Assembly: GCF_003952665.1 (NCBI RefSeq)
Contig: NZ_CP017946.1
Span: forward strand, 1,364,001-1,428,000
Length of the DNA: 64,000 nt
Origin: Bosea sp. Tri-49
GTDB taxonomy: Bacteria > Pseudomonadota > Alphaproteobacteria > Rhizobiales > Beijerinckiaceae
Direction of reading: 5' to 3'
Shown here piece after piece: positions 30,593 through 37,524 of this stretch. The notes under the pieces were generated by a model. That model did no database searches and had not been told where the DNA came from. It saw only the letters and a program-made list of their open reading frames with translations. Each line of letters begins with the position of its first letter. Position 1 is the first letter of the stretch. A program made the translations under genes and the position numbers.

Positions 30593-31176
30593 GATTGCAG
30601 ATCGATCCGGTACATCAGCCGTTCTTCCGGCCCGTAGAACGGCGCCACGAAGCTCTCGACGAAACGCCCGCCATTCTTCTCGATGATCCGTCGCGAGGCC
30701 GCATTGCCGGTGTCGCAGGTGATCTTCAGGAATGACAGCCCGATGCCGCGAGCCTCGGCCAGCACGATCGCCAAAGCTGCGCTGGCGTAGCCGTTGCCCG
30801 CATGGTTCGGCAGGATGGTGTAGCCGACATGGCCGAGGACATGCGGCGGCAGATCCGTGACCGGCCTGCCGGCCTCGTCCTCCTGCCAGCGCAGATTGAT
30901 GCTGCCGACGAAGGGACGTTCCGGCCGGTCGATAGCGATGATCCAGCGGATGATGTCCGGCAGGCGCGCGACCTCGCTGCCGTCGTGCAGGCGAATCGTG
31001 CCCCCGCGCTGGTTTAGCCCAGCGAGGAAGGCGTCGGGATCGGCCGCGATCGCGGCGAGCTGTTCGGGCGCGACGTTGCGCATCGTGTTCGGCGACCAGC
31101 CCGCTTCCAGCGCCCGGATATAAGCGGGCAACACGTCCCGCCCCGGCGCATGCAGTGAAACGATCCTGTCCGACAC
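30589..31176 (-). CDS. GNAT family N-acetyltransferase
   Basis: A 195-residue GNAT acetyltransferase of the RimJ/RimL-like type. FVGSINLRWQ is the central strand, HVGYTILPNHAGNGYASAALAIVLAEARG contains the acetyl-CoA loop (NHAGNGYA), and CDTGNAASRRIIEKNGGRF is the conserved C-terminal motif. The start is GTG at 31176 with a GAGG site. It is translationally coupled to the exporter gene inside the sulfolactate operon. No acetylation step is known in sulfolactate breakdown, so its substrate is open. Confidence 0.85.
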   Translation of the reverse strand: MSDRIVSLHAPGRDVLPAYIRALEAGWSPNTMRNVAPEQLAAIAADPDAFLAGLNQRGGTIRLHDGSEVARLPDIIRWIIAIDRPERPFVGSINLRWQEDEAGRPVTDLPPHVLGHVGYTILPNHAGNGYASAALAIVLAEARGIGLSFLKITCDTGNAASRRIIEKNGGRFVESFVAPFYGPEERLMYRIDLQS

Positions 31177-31211
31177 TCTTTTCGCCTCGTCGCGCCCGGA
31201 GACCCTGCTCC

Positions 31212-32495
31212 TCAGGCGCTGCGGTATAGCTTGGTCATCGAGAACTCGCGATGGCCAAGAGCCTCGGCTGCCGTGAGGCGGCCATTCGCCGTGCGCACGA
31301 TGTTCTCGATCAGGGCGTCGCCGGCCTGCCTGATGGTCAGGTCACGGCGCAGGATGCCGGAGACGTCGACATCGATATGCTCGGGCATGGTGCGCATGGT
31401 CTTGGGATTGCCCGTGATCTTGATGACTGGGACGATCGGGTTGCCGATGACGTTGCCCTGCCCGGTCGGGAAGGTGTGCACGACATAGCCGCCCGCCGCC
31501 ATCAATGTCACGCACTCGGCCGCCGCCGAGGAGGTGTCCATGTAGTAAAGGCCGGGACCCTTCTGCGGTGCCTCGGCAGGCTCGAGGATGTCGATGAACT
31601 TGCACTCGCGGCCGATCTTCTCGAGGTTGCCGAGCGCCTTCTCCTCGATCGTGGTCAGGCCGCCGGCGATGTTGCCCTTGGTTGGCTGCGAATCGGAGAG
31701 ATCGTCGGTCTTGTGGGCCTCGATCACGTCGTCCTGATAGGCCTTCCACATCTTGTACCAGCGCTCGCCGACCTCAGGGGTAGCCGCGCGCGCCTTGCAC
31801 AGGTGCTCGGCACCGGTGATCTCGGAAGTCTCGCCGAAGACGCCGTAGACGCCGCGCGGAATCCATTTGTCGTACATGTTGCCGACGGTCGGGCAGGACG
31901 AGAGACCGGTGGTGGTGTCCGATTCACCGCATTTGGTCGAGACCCAGAGCTCCTCGATGCCGCATTTGGTGCGCTGCAACTCGGTCGCCCACTGCACGAA
32001 CTCCTTGGCGACATAGGAAGCCTTGGCGATCGTGGCGATGTCGCCATGCCCCTCGATGCCGAAGCCGACCACCGGCTTGCCGGTCTTGGCGATGCCATCG
32101 ACGACGCGCTTGGTCCAGCCATCCTCGATGCCGATGACGACGACGGCAGCGACGTTCGGGTTCGAGCCGGTGCCGATCAGGGTGCGGAAATGGATTTCCA
32201 GATCCTCGCCGAACTGCAGGCGGCCATAGGCGTGCGGGATCGCCAGCGTGCCCTTGATGTTGTTGGCGACGGCCTCGCAGGCCGCGTTGGAGAGATCGTC
32301 GAGCGGCAGCAGCAGCACATGATTGCGCACGCCGACGCGGCCGTTCTCGCGGCGCCAGCCCATGAAGGAATCGAGGCTGCGGCCGGTCGGGCGCTTGACG
32401 AACGGCGTCTTGAACTCGGGCGCCTCGATCTTGCGACCTTTTACCCGAGCGAGCTTGCCTTTGACGAGGTCGAAATTGGCGACGATGGAGGACAT
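31212..32495 (-). CDS. suyB: (2R)-sulfolactate sulfo-lyase subunit beta
   Basis: A 427-residue UxaA/altronate-dehydratase-like large subunit. Motifs are [52 protein letters not shown] (with conserved Cys ligands) and [20 protein letters not shown]. Together with SuyA it cleaves (R)-sulfolactate to pyruvate and sulfite in the cytoplasm. The start at 32495 gives [20 protein letters not shown], with CAGGAAA upstream. The separate SuyA gene 70 bases upstream and the slcC/comC neighbours separate it from altronate or galactarate dehydratases. Confidence 0.87.
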   Translation of the reverse strand: MSSIVANFDLVKGKLARVKGRKIEAPEFKTPFVKRPTGRSLDSFMGWRRENGRVGVRNHVLLLPLDDLSNAACEAVANNIKGTLAIPHAYGRLQFGEDLEIHFRTLIGTGSNPNVAAVVVIGIEDGWTKRVVDGIAKTGKPVVGFGIEGHGDIATIAKASYVAKEFVQWATELQRTKCGIEELWVSTKCGESDTTTGLSSCPTVGNMYDKWIPRGVYGVFGETSEITGAEHLCKARAATPEVGERWYKMWKAYQDDVIEAHKTDDLSDSQPTKGNIAGGLTTIEEKALGNLEKIGRECKFIDILEPAEAPQKGPGLYYMDTSSAAAECVTLMAAGGYVVHTFPTGQGNVIGNPIVPVIKITGNPKTMRTMPEHIDVDVSGILRRDLTIRQAGDALIENIVRTANGRLTAAEALGHREFSMTKLYRSA

Positions 32496-32565
32496 TGGCG
32501 ATTTCCTGAAGGTTTGGGCTCGACCTGACGGGAGCCCGGAGATCGGGGTCAGCGGAAAGCTGCGC

Positions 32566-32853
32566 TCACCAGCGCTTGGTCTTGACGTTCTGGACGTGGA
32601 GATGCTCGCCCTGCCCGATATCTGCGATCGCCTTGCCGATGTCCTGGCCATACTTCCAGATCGTATCGCCCTTCTTGATCGCCTTGAGCGCGACCTTGTG
32701 GCCGATCGGGATGTCCATCTTGGCAGTCAGGCGGAAATCCGAATTGTCGTGGGTGACGACGCCGAGCATGTCAGTCCCGGCCTTCAGGCCCTCGACGACG
32801 ACGACACCGACCGTGTCCTTCTTCTCGTGCACCAGCAGATGCGGCTTGCTCAT
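32566..32853 (-). CDS. suyA: (2R)-sulfolactate sulfo-lyase subunit alpha
   Basis: The 95-residue SAF-domain small subunit of sulfolactate sulfo-lyase. It starts [20 protein letters not shown] and contains [20 protein letters not shown] and [19 protein letters not shown], the typical 'H.v.l..i..G..v.kyG..ig.A...i..G..vH.hN' SAF pattern. It is the first gene of the operon. An in-frame start at 33012 would overlap the divergent regulator and its operator, so 32853 is chosen. Confidence 0.87.
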   Translation of the reverse strand: MSKPHLLVHEKKDTVGVVVVEGLKAGTDMLGVVTHDNSDFRLTAKMDIPIGHKVALKAIKKGDTIWKYGQDIGKAIADIGQGEHLHVQNVKTKRW

Positions 32854-32920
32854 GGTGGGCTCCCTGACCGTTTCCGGTGATTTCTCACGCCGAAATCGGG
32901 CTCGACGTGGCTGCGCCCAA

Positions 32921-32934
32921 GTCTTATATAAGAC
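32921..32934. promoter_or_regulatory. Candidate GntR/HutC-type operator
   Basis: GTCTTATATAAGAC is a perfect 14-bp palindrome with an AT core, three bases before the GntR gene's ATG and 67 bases upstream of the divergent suyA start. HutC-subfamily GntR regulators bind GT..TATA..AC-type palindromes, so this is the likely autoregulatory and operon operator. Confidence 0.65.
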
Positions 32935-32936
32935 AT

Positions 32937-33701
32937 ATGAGTGTGCACAAGCTGGAAATCGCAGAGCAGCCCCGAGACCTCGGCACGCCGGAGACGCTGG
33001 GTTTTCGGCCACTTTATCGGCAGGTGAAGGCGATCTTCGTGCGCCGGCTCGTCGACGGCGGTTGGGCGCCCGGCGCTATCCTGCCGAGCGAAGGCCAACT
33101 CGCAGCCGAGATCGGCGTCAGCCAGGGCACGGTGCGCAAGGCCCTGGACGAACTCGCGACGGAGAACCTCGTGGTGCGGCGCCAGGGCCGCGGCACCTTC
33201 GTCGCCGAGCATGACGAGCGCCGCATCCTGTTCCAGTTCTTCAAGCTGGCGCCCGATCGCGGCGAACCACGCTTTCCCGACAGCGTCGTCCTCTCGGTGA
33301 CGACGGGCCCGGCCGACGAGGCGGAGCGTGCAGCGCTGGACCTCGCCGACGGCGCTACCGTCATCCGCATTCGCCGGCAGCGCGCTTTCGACGGCGCCCC
33401 GCTGATCGTCGAAACGCTCAGCCTGCCGCAGCAGCTCTTCCCGGGGCTGGAGAACGGGCCGATCCCGAACAATCTCTACAGCCTCTATGCCGGCCATTAC
33501 GGCATCACTATCGCCAATGCGCGCGAGCGGCTGAAGGCGGTGGCGCTCTCCGCCGAGGATGCCGCGGCGCTCGGCGTTCCGGCCGGCGAGCCCGCCCTGC
33601 AGATCGACCGCATCGCCCTGTCGCTCGACGGCACGCCCGTGGAGCACAGGCTCAGCCTGTGCCTGACCCAGGAGGTCCACTACCTGTCAGACCTGCGCTG
33701 A
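32937..33701 (+). CDS. suyR: GntR family (HutC subfamily) regulator of the sulfolactate operon
   Basis: A 254-residue regulator. The N-terminal winged helix (about 25-95) contains LYRQVKAIFVRRLVDGGWAP, LPSEGQLAAEIGVSQGTVRK and VVRRQGRGTFVAEHD. The C-terminal UTRA ligand-binding domain contains IRRQRAFDGAPLIVETLSLP, LYAGHYGITIANARERLKAV and LGVPAGEPALQIDRIALSLD. The ATG at 32937 gives MSVHKLEIAEQ; an upstream start at 32877 would run through the operator palindrome. Divergent from suyA. It probably represses the operon until sulfolactate or a metabolite binds UTRA (inference; symbol by role). Confidence 0.8.
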   Translation: MSVHKLEIAEQPRDLGTPETLGFRPLYRQVKAIFVRRLVDGGWAPGAILPSEGQLAAEIGVSQGTVRKALDELATENLVVRRQGRGTFVAEHDERRILFQFFKLAPDRGEPRFPDSVVLSVTTGPADEAERAALDLADGATVIRIRRQRAFDGAPLIVETLSLPQQLFPGLENGPIPNNLYSLYAGHYGITIANARERLKAVALSAEDAAALGVPAGEPALQIDRIALSLDGTPVEHRLSLCLTQEVHYLSDLR

Positions 33702-33879
33702 ACCGCCCTCGCATGACAGGCGCGTTCGAGCGTCGTTCGTTTGCAATCGACGCAAGATCAAATCGTTGTCATCAATTTCAAAAGTTTCGCTCGAAGCAGA
33801 GTGATCCAAGCTCGAGGACCAAAAGGCCCGAGATTTCGACCAAGCCGACGCAGAGCGGCGCCCCCACCGGAGGAAACGA

Positions 33880-34884
33880 ATGATCGCCCATTTCCGCAGA
33901 TTCCTCACGACGCGCCGCAGCGTCCTGGCTGGATTGTTCCTGCTAGGGGCAGGCACGCCCGCTTTGGCCCAAAGCTTTCCAACCAAACCGATCACGCTGA
34001 TCGTGCCCTTCGCCGCCGGCGGCCCCAGCGACGTGATCGCCCGCCTGCTCGGCGAGCATATGGGTCGCACACTCGGCCAGCAGGTCATCGTCGAGAACAT
34101 CGCCGGCGCGGGCGGGACGGCCGGCGCCAAGCGGCTCATCTCCTCGCCGGCCGATGGCTACACGCTGCTGATCCACCACCTTGCCCTTGCCGCGGCGCCA
34201 GCCCTCTACAGCAATCTCGGCTACGATACCCAATCTGCCTTCGCGCCGGTCGGCCTCGTCAATACCGGACCGATGGTGATCTCCGGCAAGCTCGCCTTGC
34301 CCCCGGTCGACGGCAAGGCCTTCTTCTCCTACGCCAAGCAGCAGGCTGAGAAGCTCACCGTCGCCCATGCCGGTGTCGGCTCGAATGCGCATCTCTGCGC
34401 CGTGCTGATCTCGCAAGCCTTGAGCGTCAAGCTCGCCCAGGTCGCCTATCGCGGCACCGGGCCGGCGATGAACGACCTCGTCGGCGGCCAGGTCGACGTG
34501 CTCTGCGACCAGTCGACCACGGCGGTGCCACAGGTCCAGTCAGACAAGATCCGCGCCTATGCCGTGACCTCGCCGGAGCGGCTGGGCGTGCTGCCGAACA
34601 CCCCGACCTCGCGTGAGGCCGGCACCGAGATCGACATGACGATCTGGCACGGTCTCTACGCGCCGAAGGGCACGCCGGACGCCGCGCTCGACAAGCTCAA
34701 CGGTGCGCTGCAGGCGGCGCTGAAGGACGCTGCCGTGCTGGAGCGCTTCAAGGCGGTCGGCACCAGCGCTTTTCCGGCGAACGAATGGACGCGTGATGCC
34801 CATGGCAAGCGCTTCGCCGCCGAGGTCGCCAAATGGGGGGCGGCACTGAAGGCGGCAGGCTTGACGCCGCAGGCCGCCAATTGA
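33880..34884 (+). CDS. Tripartite tricarboxylate transporter (Bug) substrate-binding protein
   Basis: A 334-residue periplasmic binding protein of the Bug/TctC family. The signal peptide contains TTRRSVLAGLFLLG, a possible Tat motif, and ends near PALAQ. The mature start FPTKPITLIVPFAAGGPSDVIAR is the family signature, with VENIAGAGGTAGAKRL and YAVTSPERLGVLPNTPTSREAG later. A GGAGG precedes the ATG. Next to the sulfolactate regulator it resembles SlcH, the receptor of the slcHFG sulfolactate uptake system. No TctA/TctB membrane partners are adjacent, so it may borrow them from elsewhere. Confidence 0.85.
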   Translation: MIAHFRRFLTTRRSVLAGLFLLGAGTPALAQSFPTKPITLIVPFAAGGPSDVIARLLGEHMGRTLGQQVIVENIAGAGGTAGAKRLISSPADGYTLLIHHLALAAAPALYSNLGYDTQSAFAPVGLVNTGPMVISGKLALPPVDGKAFFSYAKQQAEKLTVAHAGVGSNAHLCAVLISQALSVKLAQVAYRGTGPAMNDLVGGQVDVLCDQSTTAVPQVQSDKIRAYAVTSPERLGVLPNTPTSREAGTEIDMTIWHGLYAPKGTPDAALDKLNGALQAALKDAAVLERFKAVGTSAFPANEWTRDAHGKRFAAEVAKWGAALKAAGLTPQAAN

Positions 34885-34901
34885 AGCGATGGGCCGCTCG
34901 C

Positions 34902-34978
34902 CTAGTGGTCTGATTCCGACATTCGCATCCCATTATACAGAGCGGCGGAGCGAATGCCGGAATCAACAAGACCACTAG
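34902..34978. repeat. 77-bp palindromic element with CTAGTGG ends, copy 1
   Basis: It begins CTAGTGGTCTGATTCCG and ends CGGAATcaacAAGACCACTAG, with CATTCGC and GCGAATG inside the arms, forming a long hairpin with a loop around a TTATAC centre. It lies directly after the Bug gene. The same length, ends and inner CATTYGC arms occur in the copy 15 bases downstream. Confidence 0.75.
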
Positions 34979-34993
34979 CAACTTCTTGATTCT

Positions 34994-35070
34994 CTAGTGG
35001 AACTTATGAATTTGACATTTGCTCCCCGCCGGATGTCTGCCGGAGGCAAATGTTAAATTCGTTCCACTAG
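34994..35070. repeat. 77-bp palindromic element with CTAGTGG ends, copy 2
   Basis: It begins CTAGTGGAAC and ends GTTCCACTAG. Inner arms GAATTTGACATTTGC and GCAAATGTTAAATTC pair with one mismatch, and a nested CTCC/GGAG closes the loop. A sequence-diverged sibling of the element at 34902-34978, with the same length and terminal heptamers. It ends 27 bases before the ruvX start. Confidence 0.75.
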
Positions 35071-35097
35071 GCGGGCGGCCCATGCTACCGCCCATAG

Positions 35098-35637
35098 ATG
35101 AGCGCCAATCTCGTCACGCTGGAGCAGTTCCTCGCCTTGCCCGAACAGGCCCGCCTGCTCGGGCTTGATCTCGGCACCAAGACGATCGGGCTTGCGCTTT
35201 CCGACGTCGAACGCCGGATCGCGACGCCGCTGGAGACGATCCAGCGCGTCAAGTTCAAGCAGGATGTGGTGGCGCTACTGAAGGTTACGCAGAAACATGC
35301 GATCGCTGGCCTGGTGATCGGCCTGCCGCTCAACATGGATGGCAGCGAAGGGCCACGAGTGCAATCGACCCGCGCCTTCGTGCGCAATCTCGCGCCGCTG
35401 ACGGCGCTGCCGATCGTGTTCTGGGACGAGCGGATGTCGACGCTCGCGGTCACCCGCACCCTGCTCGACGCCGATGCCTCGCGAGCCCGGCGAGCGGCCG
35501 TCGTCGACAAGATGGCGGCCGCCTATATCCTGCAGGGTGCGCTCGACCGGCTCGCTCGCCTCGAATCGGACGGGAACGAGTCGGAAGAGGACTGGGCTAG
35601 AGGCGGATCCGATCAGGCTGATGAGCCTGATCGGTGA
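35098..35637 (+). CDS. ruvX: Holliday junction resolvase-like / pre-16S rRNA nuclease RuvX (YqgF)
   Basis: A 179-residue RNase H-fold protein of the YqgF family, which trims the 5' end of pre-16S rRNA and was earlier proposed as a Holliday junction resolvase. Motifs are [19 protein letters not shown] (catalytic Asp), [31 protein letters not shown] and [13 protein letters not shown]. The last dozen residues (about [11 protein letters not shown]) are encoded by a palindromic repeat that overlaps the 3' end, giving an acidic tail absent from the family core. Confidence 0.92.
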   Translation: MSANLVTLEQFLALPEQARLLGLDLGTKTIGLALSDVERRIATPLETIQRVKFKQDVVALLKVTQKHAIAGLVIGLPLNMDGSEGPRVQSTRAFVRNLAPLTALPIVFWDERMSTLAVTRTLLDADASRARRAAVVDKMAAAYILQGALDRLARLESDGNESEEDWARGGSDQADEPDR

Positions 35638-35712
35638 AGCCGTCTCTAACTTTAGATTAGAGACCGTTTTACCGATCGGCTTGCGGTGCAAGCTGATCGG
35701 AACGGGCTCTAG
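35597..35712 (+). repeat. Three-hairpin palindromic repeat, copy B (CTAGAG family)
   Basis: A 116-bp element with terminal CTAGAG...CTCTAG. It holds three internal inverted repeats: CGATCAGGCT/AGCCTGATCG, GTCTCTAA/TTAGAGAC, and CCGATCgGCTTGC/GCAAGCtGATCGG. It overlaps the last 41 bases of ruvX, and its right-hand CTAG provides the TAG stop of the minus-strand gene at 35709-36029. Aligns with copies at 14010 and 42956. Confidence 0.85.
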
Positions 35713-36029
35713 GGAATGACGTAGCCGCGCTTGATCGCTTTCTTCTGCGCGTCGCGGTGATTCTTGAGCGCCTGCTTTTGATCGTCGATGCTCATCCGGT
35801 TGACCGGATTGCCGCGGCCGTAACCACCACGATACCCATCGTCGCCGCGATAGCCGCGGTCGCGGCGTCCCTGGTCGTAGCCTCTGTCGTAACCGCGGTC
35901 GTAGCGGGGCCGTTCCTGACGGCGGCCATAGCCGTCATCATAATACTGGGCCATCGCCGTGCCGGACCAGAACGCCGCCAGGGCAACCGCACCGCAGCCG
36001 GACAACAGCGTCTTGAGCGAGGGTTTCAT
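35709..36029 (-). CDS. Small exported Tyr/Arg/Gly-rich protein
   Basis: A 106-residue protein with a signal peptide (cleavage after about residue 27, SGTAMAQ). A repetitive region follows: YYDDGYGRRQERP then several DRGYDRG/YRGDDGYRGG units. The C-terminal conserved-looking segment is MSIDDQKQALKNHRDAQKKA, IKRGYVIP. Probably a periplasmic protein with a disordered Tyr-Arg stretch. Function unknown. Its TAG stop is contributed by the palindromic repeat at 35597-35712. Confidence 0.7.
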   Translation of the reverse strand: MKPSLKTLLSGCGAVALAAFWSGTAMAQYYDDGYGRRQERPRYDRGYDRGYDQGRRDRGYRGDDGYRGGYGRGNPVNRMSIDDQKQALKNHRDAQKKAIKRGYVIP

Positions 36030-36191
36030 CGTCTTTCTCCAAGGTCGACAAAGCGACGGCCCCGGATTGGGGCCAATTGTTGCCGCACGCCGTGAAAAGG
36101 GCCGCCGCCGTCTAGTGACGGAAGCGACCCTTTAAAGCCTAGGCACCAGGCGTTCAGAATTGATTAAGGCTGTTTTTCCGCGAAGGACTGA

Positions 36192-36593
36192 TCAGCGATA
36201 GCTGCCGCCAGCCGGATCCCGGATATTGTCGGGATAGTAGCCGTAATGGCGCGGCGCATAGTAGCGCCGTGGCGCGACGTAGACCGGCTCGTCATAGCCA
36301 TAGCCGTCATCGTAGCCATAGACCGGTTCGGCATAGGCCGGACGGCTCGCCGCGATTGCCGCAGCGCCAAGGATGCCGAGGCCGACGCCAGCTGCGATCG
36401 CCGCGCCGCGGTTGCTGCCGCGCCAGCCACGGCGGTAATACTGCGAGTAATCGGCTTGCGCCGCATCCAAGCGGCTCTTGTCGAAGCCGACCGCACGGGT
36501 CTCACCCGCCATTACGGGGGTCAGGCCTGCTACCAGAACGCTGCCGGCGACGGCGAGCGTCACAAGGAAGCGGCTCTTTCCGAAATCTGACAT
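36192..36593 (-). CDS. Exported glycine-zipper/Tyr-rich protein
   Basis: A 133-residue protein. The signal peptide ends near residue 29 (LTPVMAGE). The middle segment GAAIAAGVGLGILGAAAIAA is a Gly/Ala-rich hydrophobic helix, possibly a membrane-inserted glycine zipper. The tail is Tyr/Pro-rich (YGYDDGYGYDEPVYVAPRRY). The ATG at 36593 has GGAG upstream; the longer frame to 36872 has no such signal. Similar short proteins are frequent in Hyphomicrobiales envelopes and have no known function. Confidence 0.7.
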   Translation of the reverse strand: MSDFGKSRFLVTLAVAGSVLVAGLTPVMAGETRAVGFDKSRLDAAQADYSQYYRRGWRGSNRGAAIAAGVGLGILGAAAIAASRPAYAEPVYGYDDGYGYDEPVYVAPRRYYAPRHYGYYPDNIRDPAGGSYR

Positions 36594-36834
36594 GGCATTC
36601 TCCTGTCGGCGGATATCCGCCCTGACACCCGATCTAGCTCGCCACGGTTGAACCGGGCCTGAACCAATCGCGGCTAAATTGCGACTTGATAGAAACGCGC
36701 CAACGCCGAAAGAGTTCCTTTTTACGAAATTTATACACGCAGTGATTGCATTATCGGCAGGCGAGTAGCAAGAATAGCTTGATCGAACACCAGTTCGTTT
36801 CCCAAAGGCCGATGCGACCACGAGGGCGGACGAG

Positions 36835-37155
36835 ATGAGGAAAGTAACGTCACGACGAATCAAGGAGGACAAAATCTATTCGGATGACAATCGCTTACCC
36901 CGAGTTTCCCGCCCCGGCCGCAGCGCCGCGGCCCCGCCCGGACCACATAGCATGGACGCACTCGCACGAATGCAACTGGAAGTTGCTGCTTACATCGAGG
37001 AGATCAGCATCGAACTCGGTGCGATGGCGCGGGCAGCGCAACTCAGCAGCCTCGCCTATTTCGTCGATATGACCCGGCTGGAGGCCGCGATCAATCGCCG
37101 AACCTGCCAGCTTCAGCTCGGCGAGCCGACCGATCCCGACAAAACTACTCGCTGA
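36835..37155 (+). CDS. Hypothetical protein, predicted helical
   Basis: A 106-residue frame. The C-terminal two thirds look like a real helical protein: MDALARMQLEVAAYIEEISI, ELGAMARAAQLSSLAYFVDM, TRLEAAINRR. The first 39 residues are basic and low-complexity, so the true start may be the ATG at 36952. Neither start has a strong ribosome-binding site. No family recognised. Confidence 0.5.
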   Translation: MRKVTSRRIKEDKIYSDDNRLPRVSRPGRSAAAPPGPHSMDALARMQLEVAAYIEEISIELGAMARAAQLSSLAYFVDMTRLEAAINRRTCQLQLGEPTDPDKTTR

Positions 37156-37227
37156 GCACGGGTCTTTTTGCAGATTATTAAATCATAGGTTGTATAAATA
37201 TTACCAGGCAACCTAAAAGGAGCGCCC

Positions 37228-37509
37228 ATGCCGGCTTCTCCGACGTCTTGTGCCTCCAGCGACTTTAACGCGTTCGGAAGCACGCAGCTCCTCAACGAGC
37301 CCGAAGCGTTGGCGCTGCAACTCCTCGTCGAGAAACGAGCACGCCAACGCGGTCTGCAGCGTGACGTCGCCGTCAAGGCGGGAAAGACGCTTGCCGAACT
37401 CGGCACCCAGGCCCGCGCCGCTGATCTCGATCTGCTCGTTACCTTCCTGGAGCTGGCAGCCGCGGAGGCCGAGCGCGAGTGCGATCGCTGGGGTGAAGCG
37501 GCAGGCTGA
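37228..37509 (+). CDS. Small hypothetical protein
   Basis: A 93-residue protein preceded by a good AAAGGAGCGCCC site. It is mostly helical and charged (LLNEPEALALQLLVEKRARQ, AKAGKTLAELGTQARAADLD-like segments), with no signal peptide. The upstream 70 bases are AT-rich and likely hold its promoter. No family recognised. Confidence 0.55.
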   Translation: MPASPTSCASSDFNAFGSTQLLNEPEALALQLLVEKRARQRGLQRDVAVKAGKTLAELGTQARAADLDLLVTFLELAAAEAERECDRWGEAAG

Positions 37510-37524
37510 TACCCGTCGCCATGT

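Noticed and set aside
31251..32528. 425-codon forward frame antisense to suyB
   Set aside because: Asp/Gly/Arg-rich shadow with no motif.
32566..33012. Longer start for suyA at 33012
   Set aside because: It would run through the operator palindrome and the start of the divergent GntR gene; SuyA homology begins at 32853.
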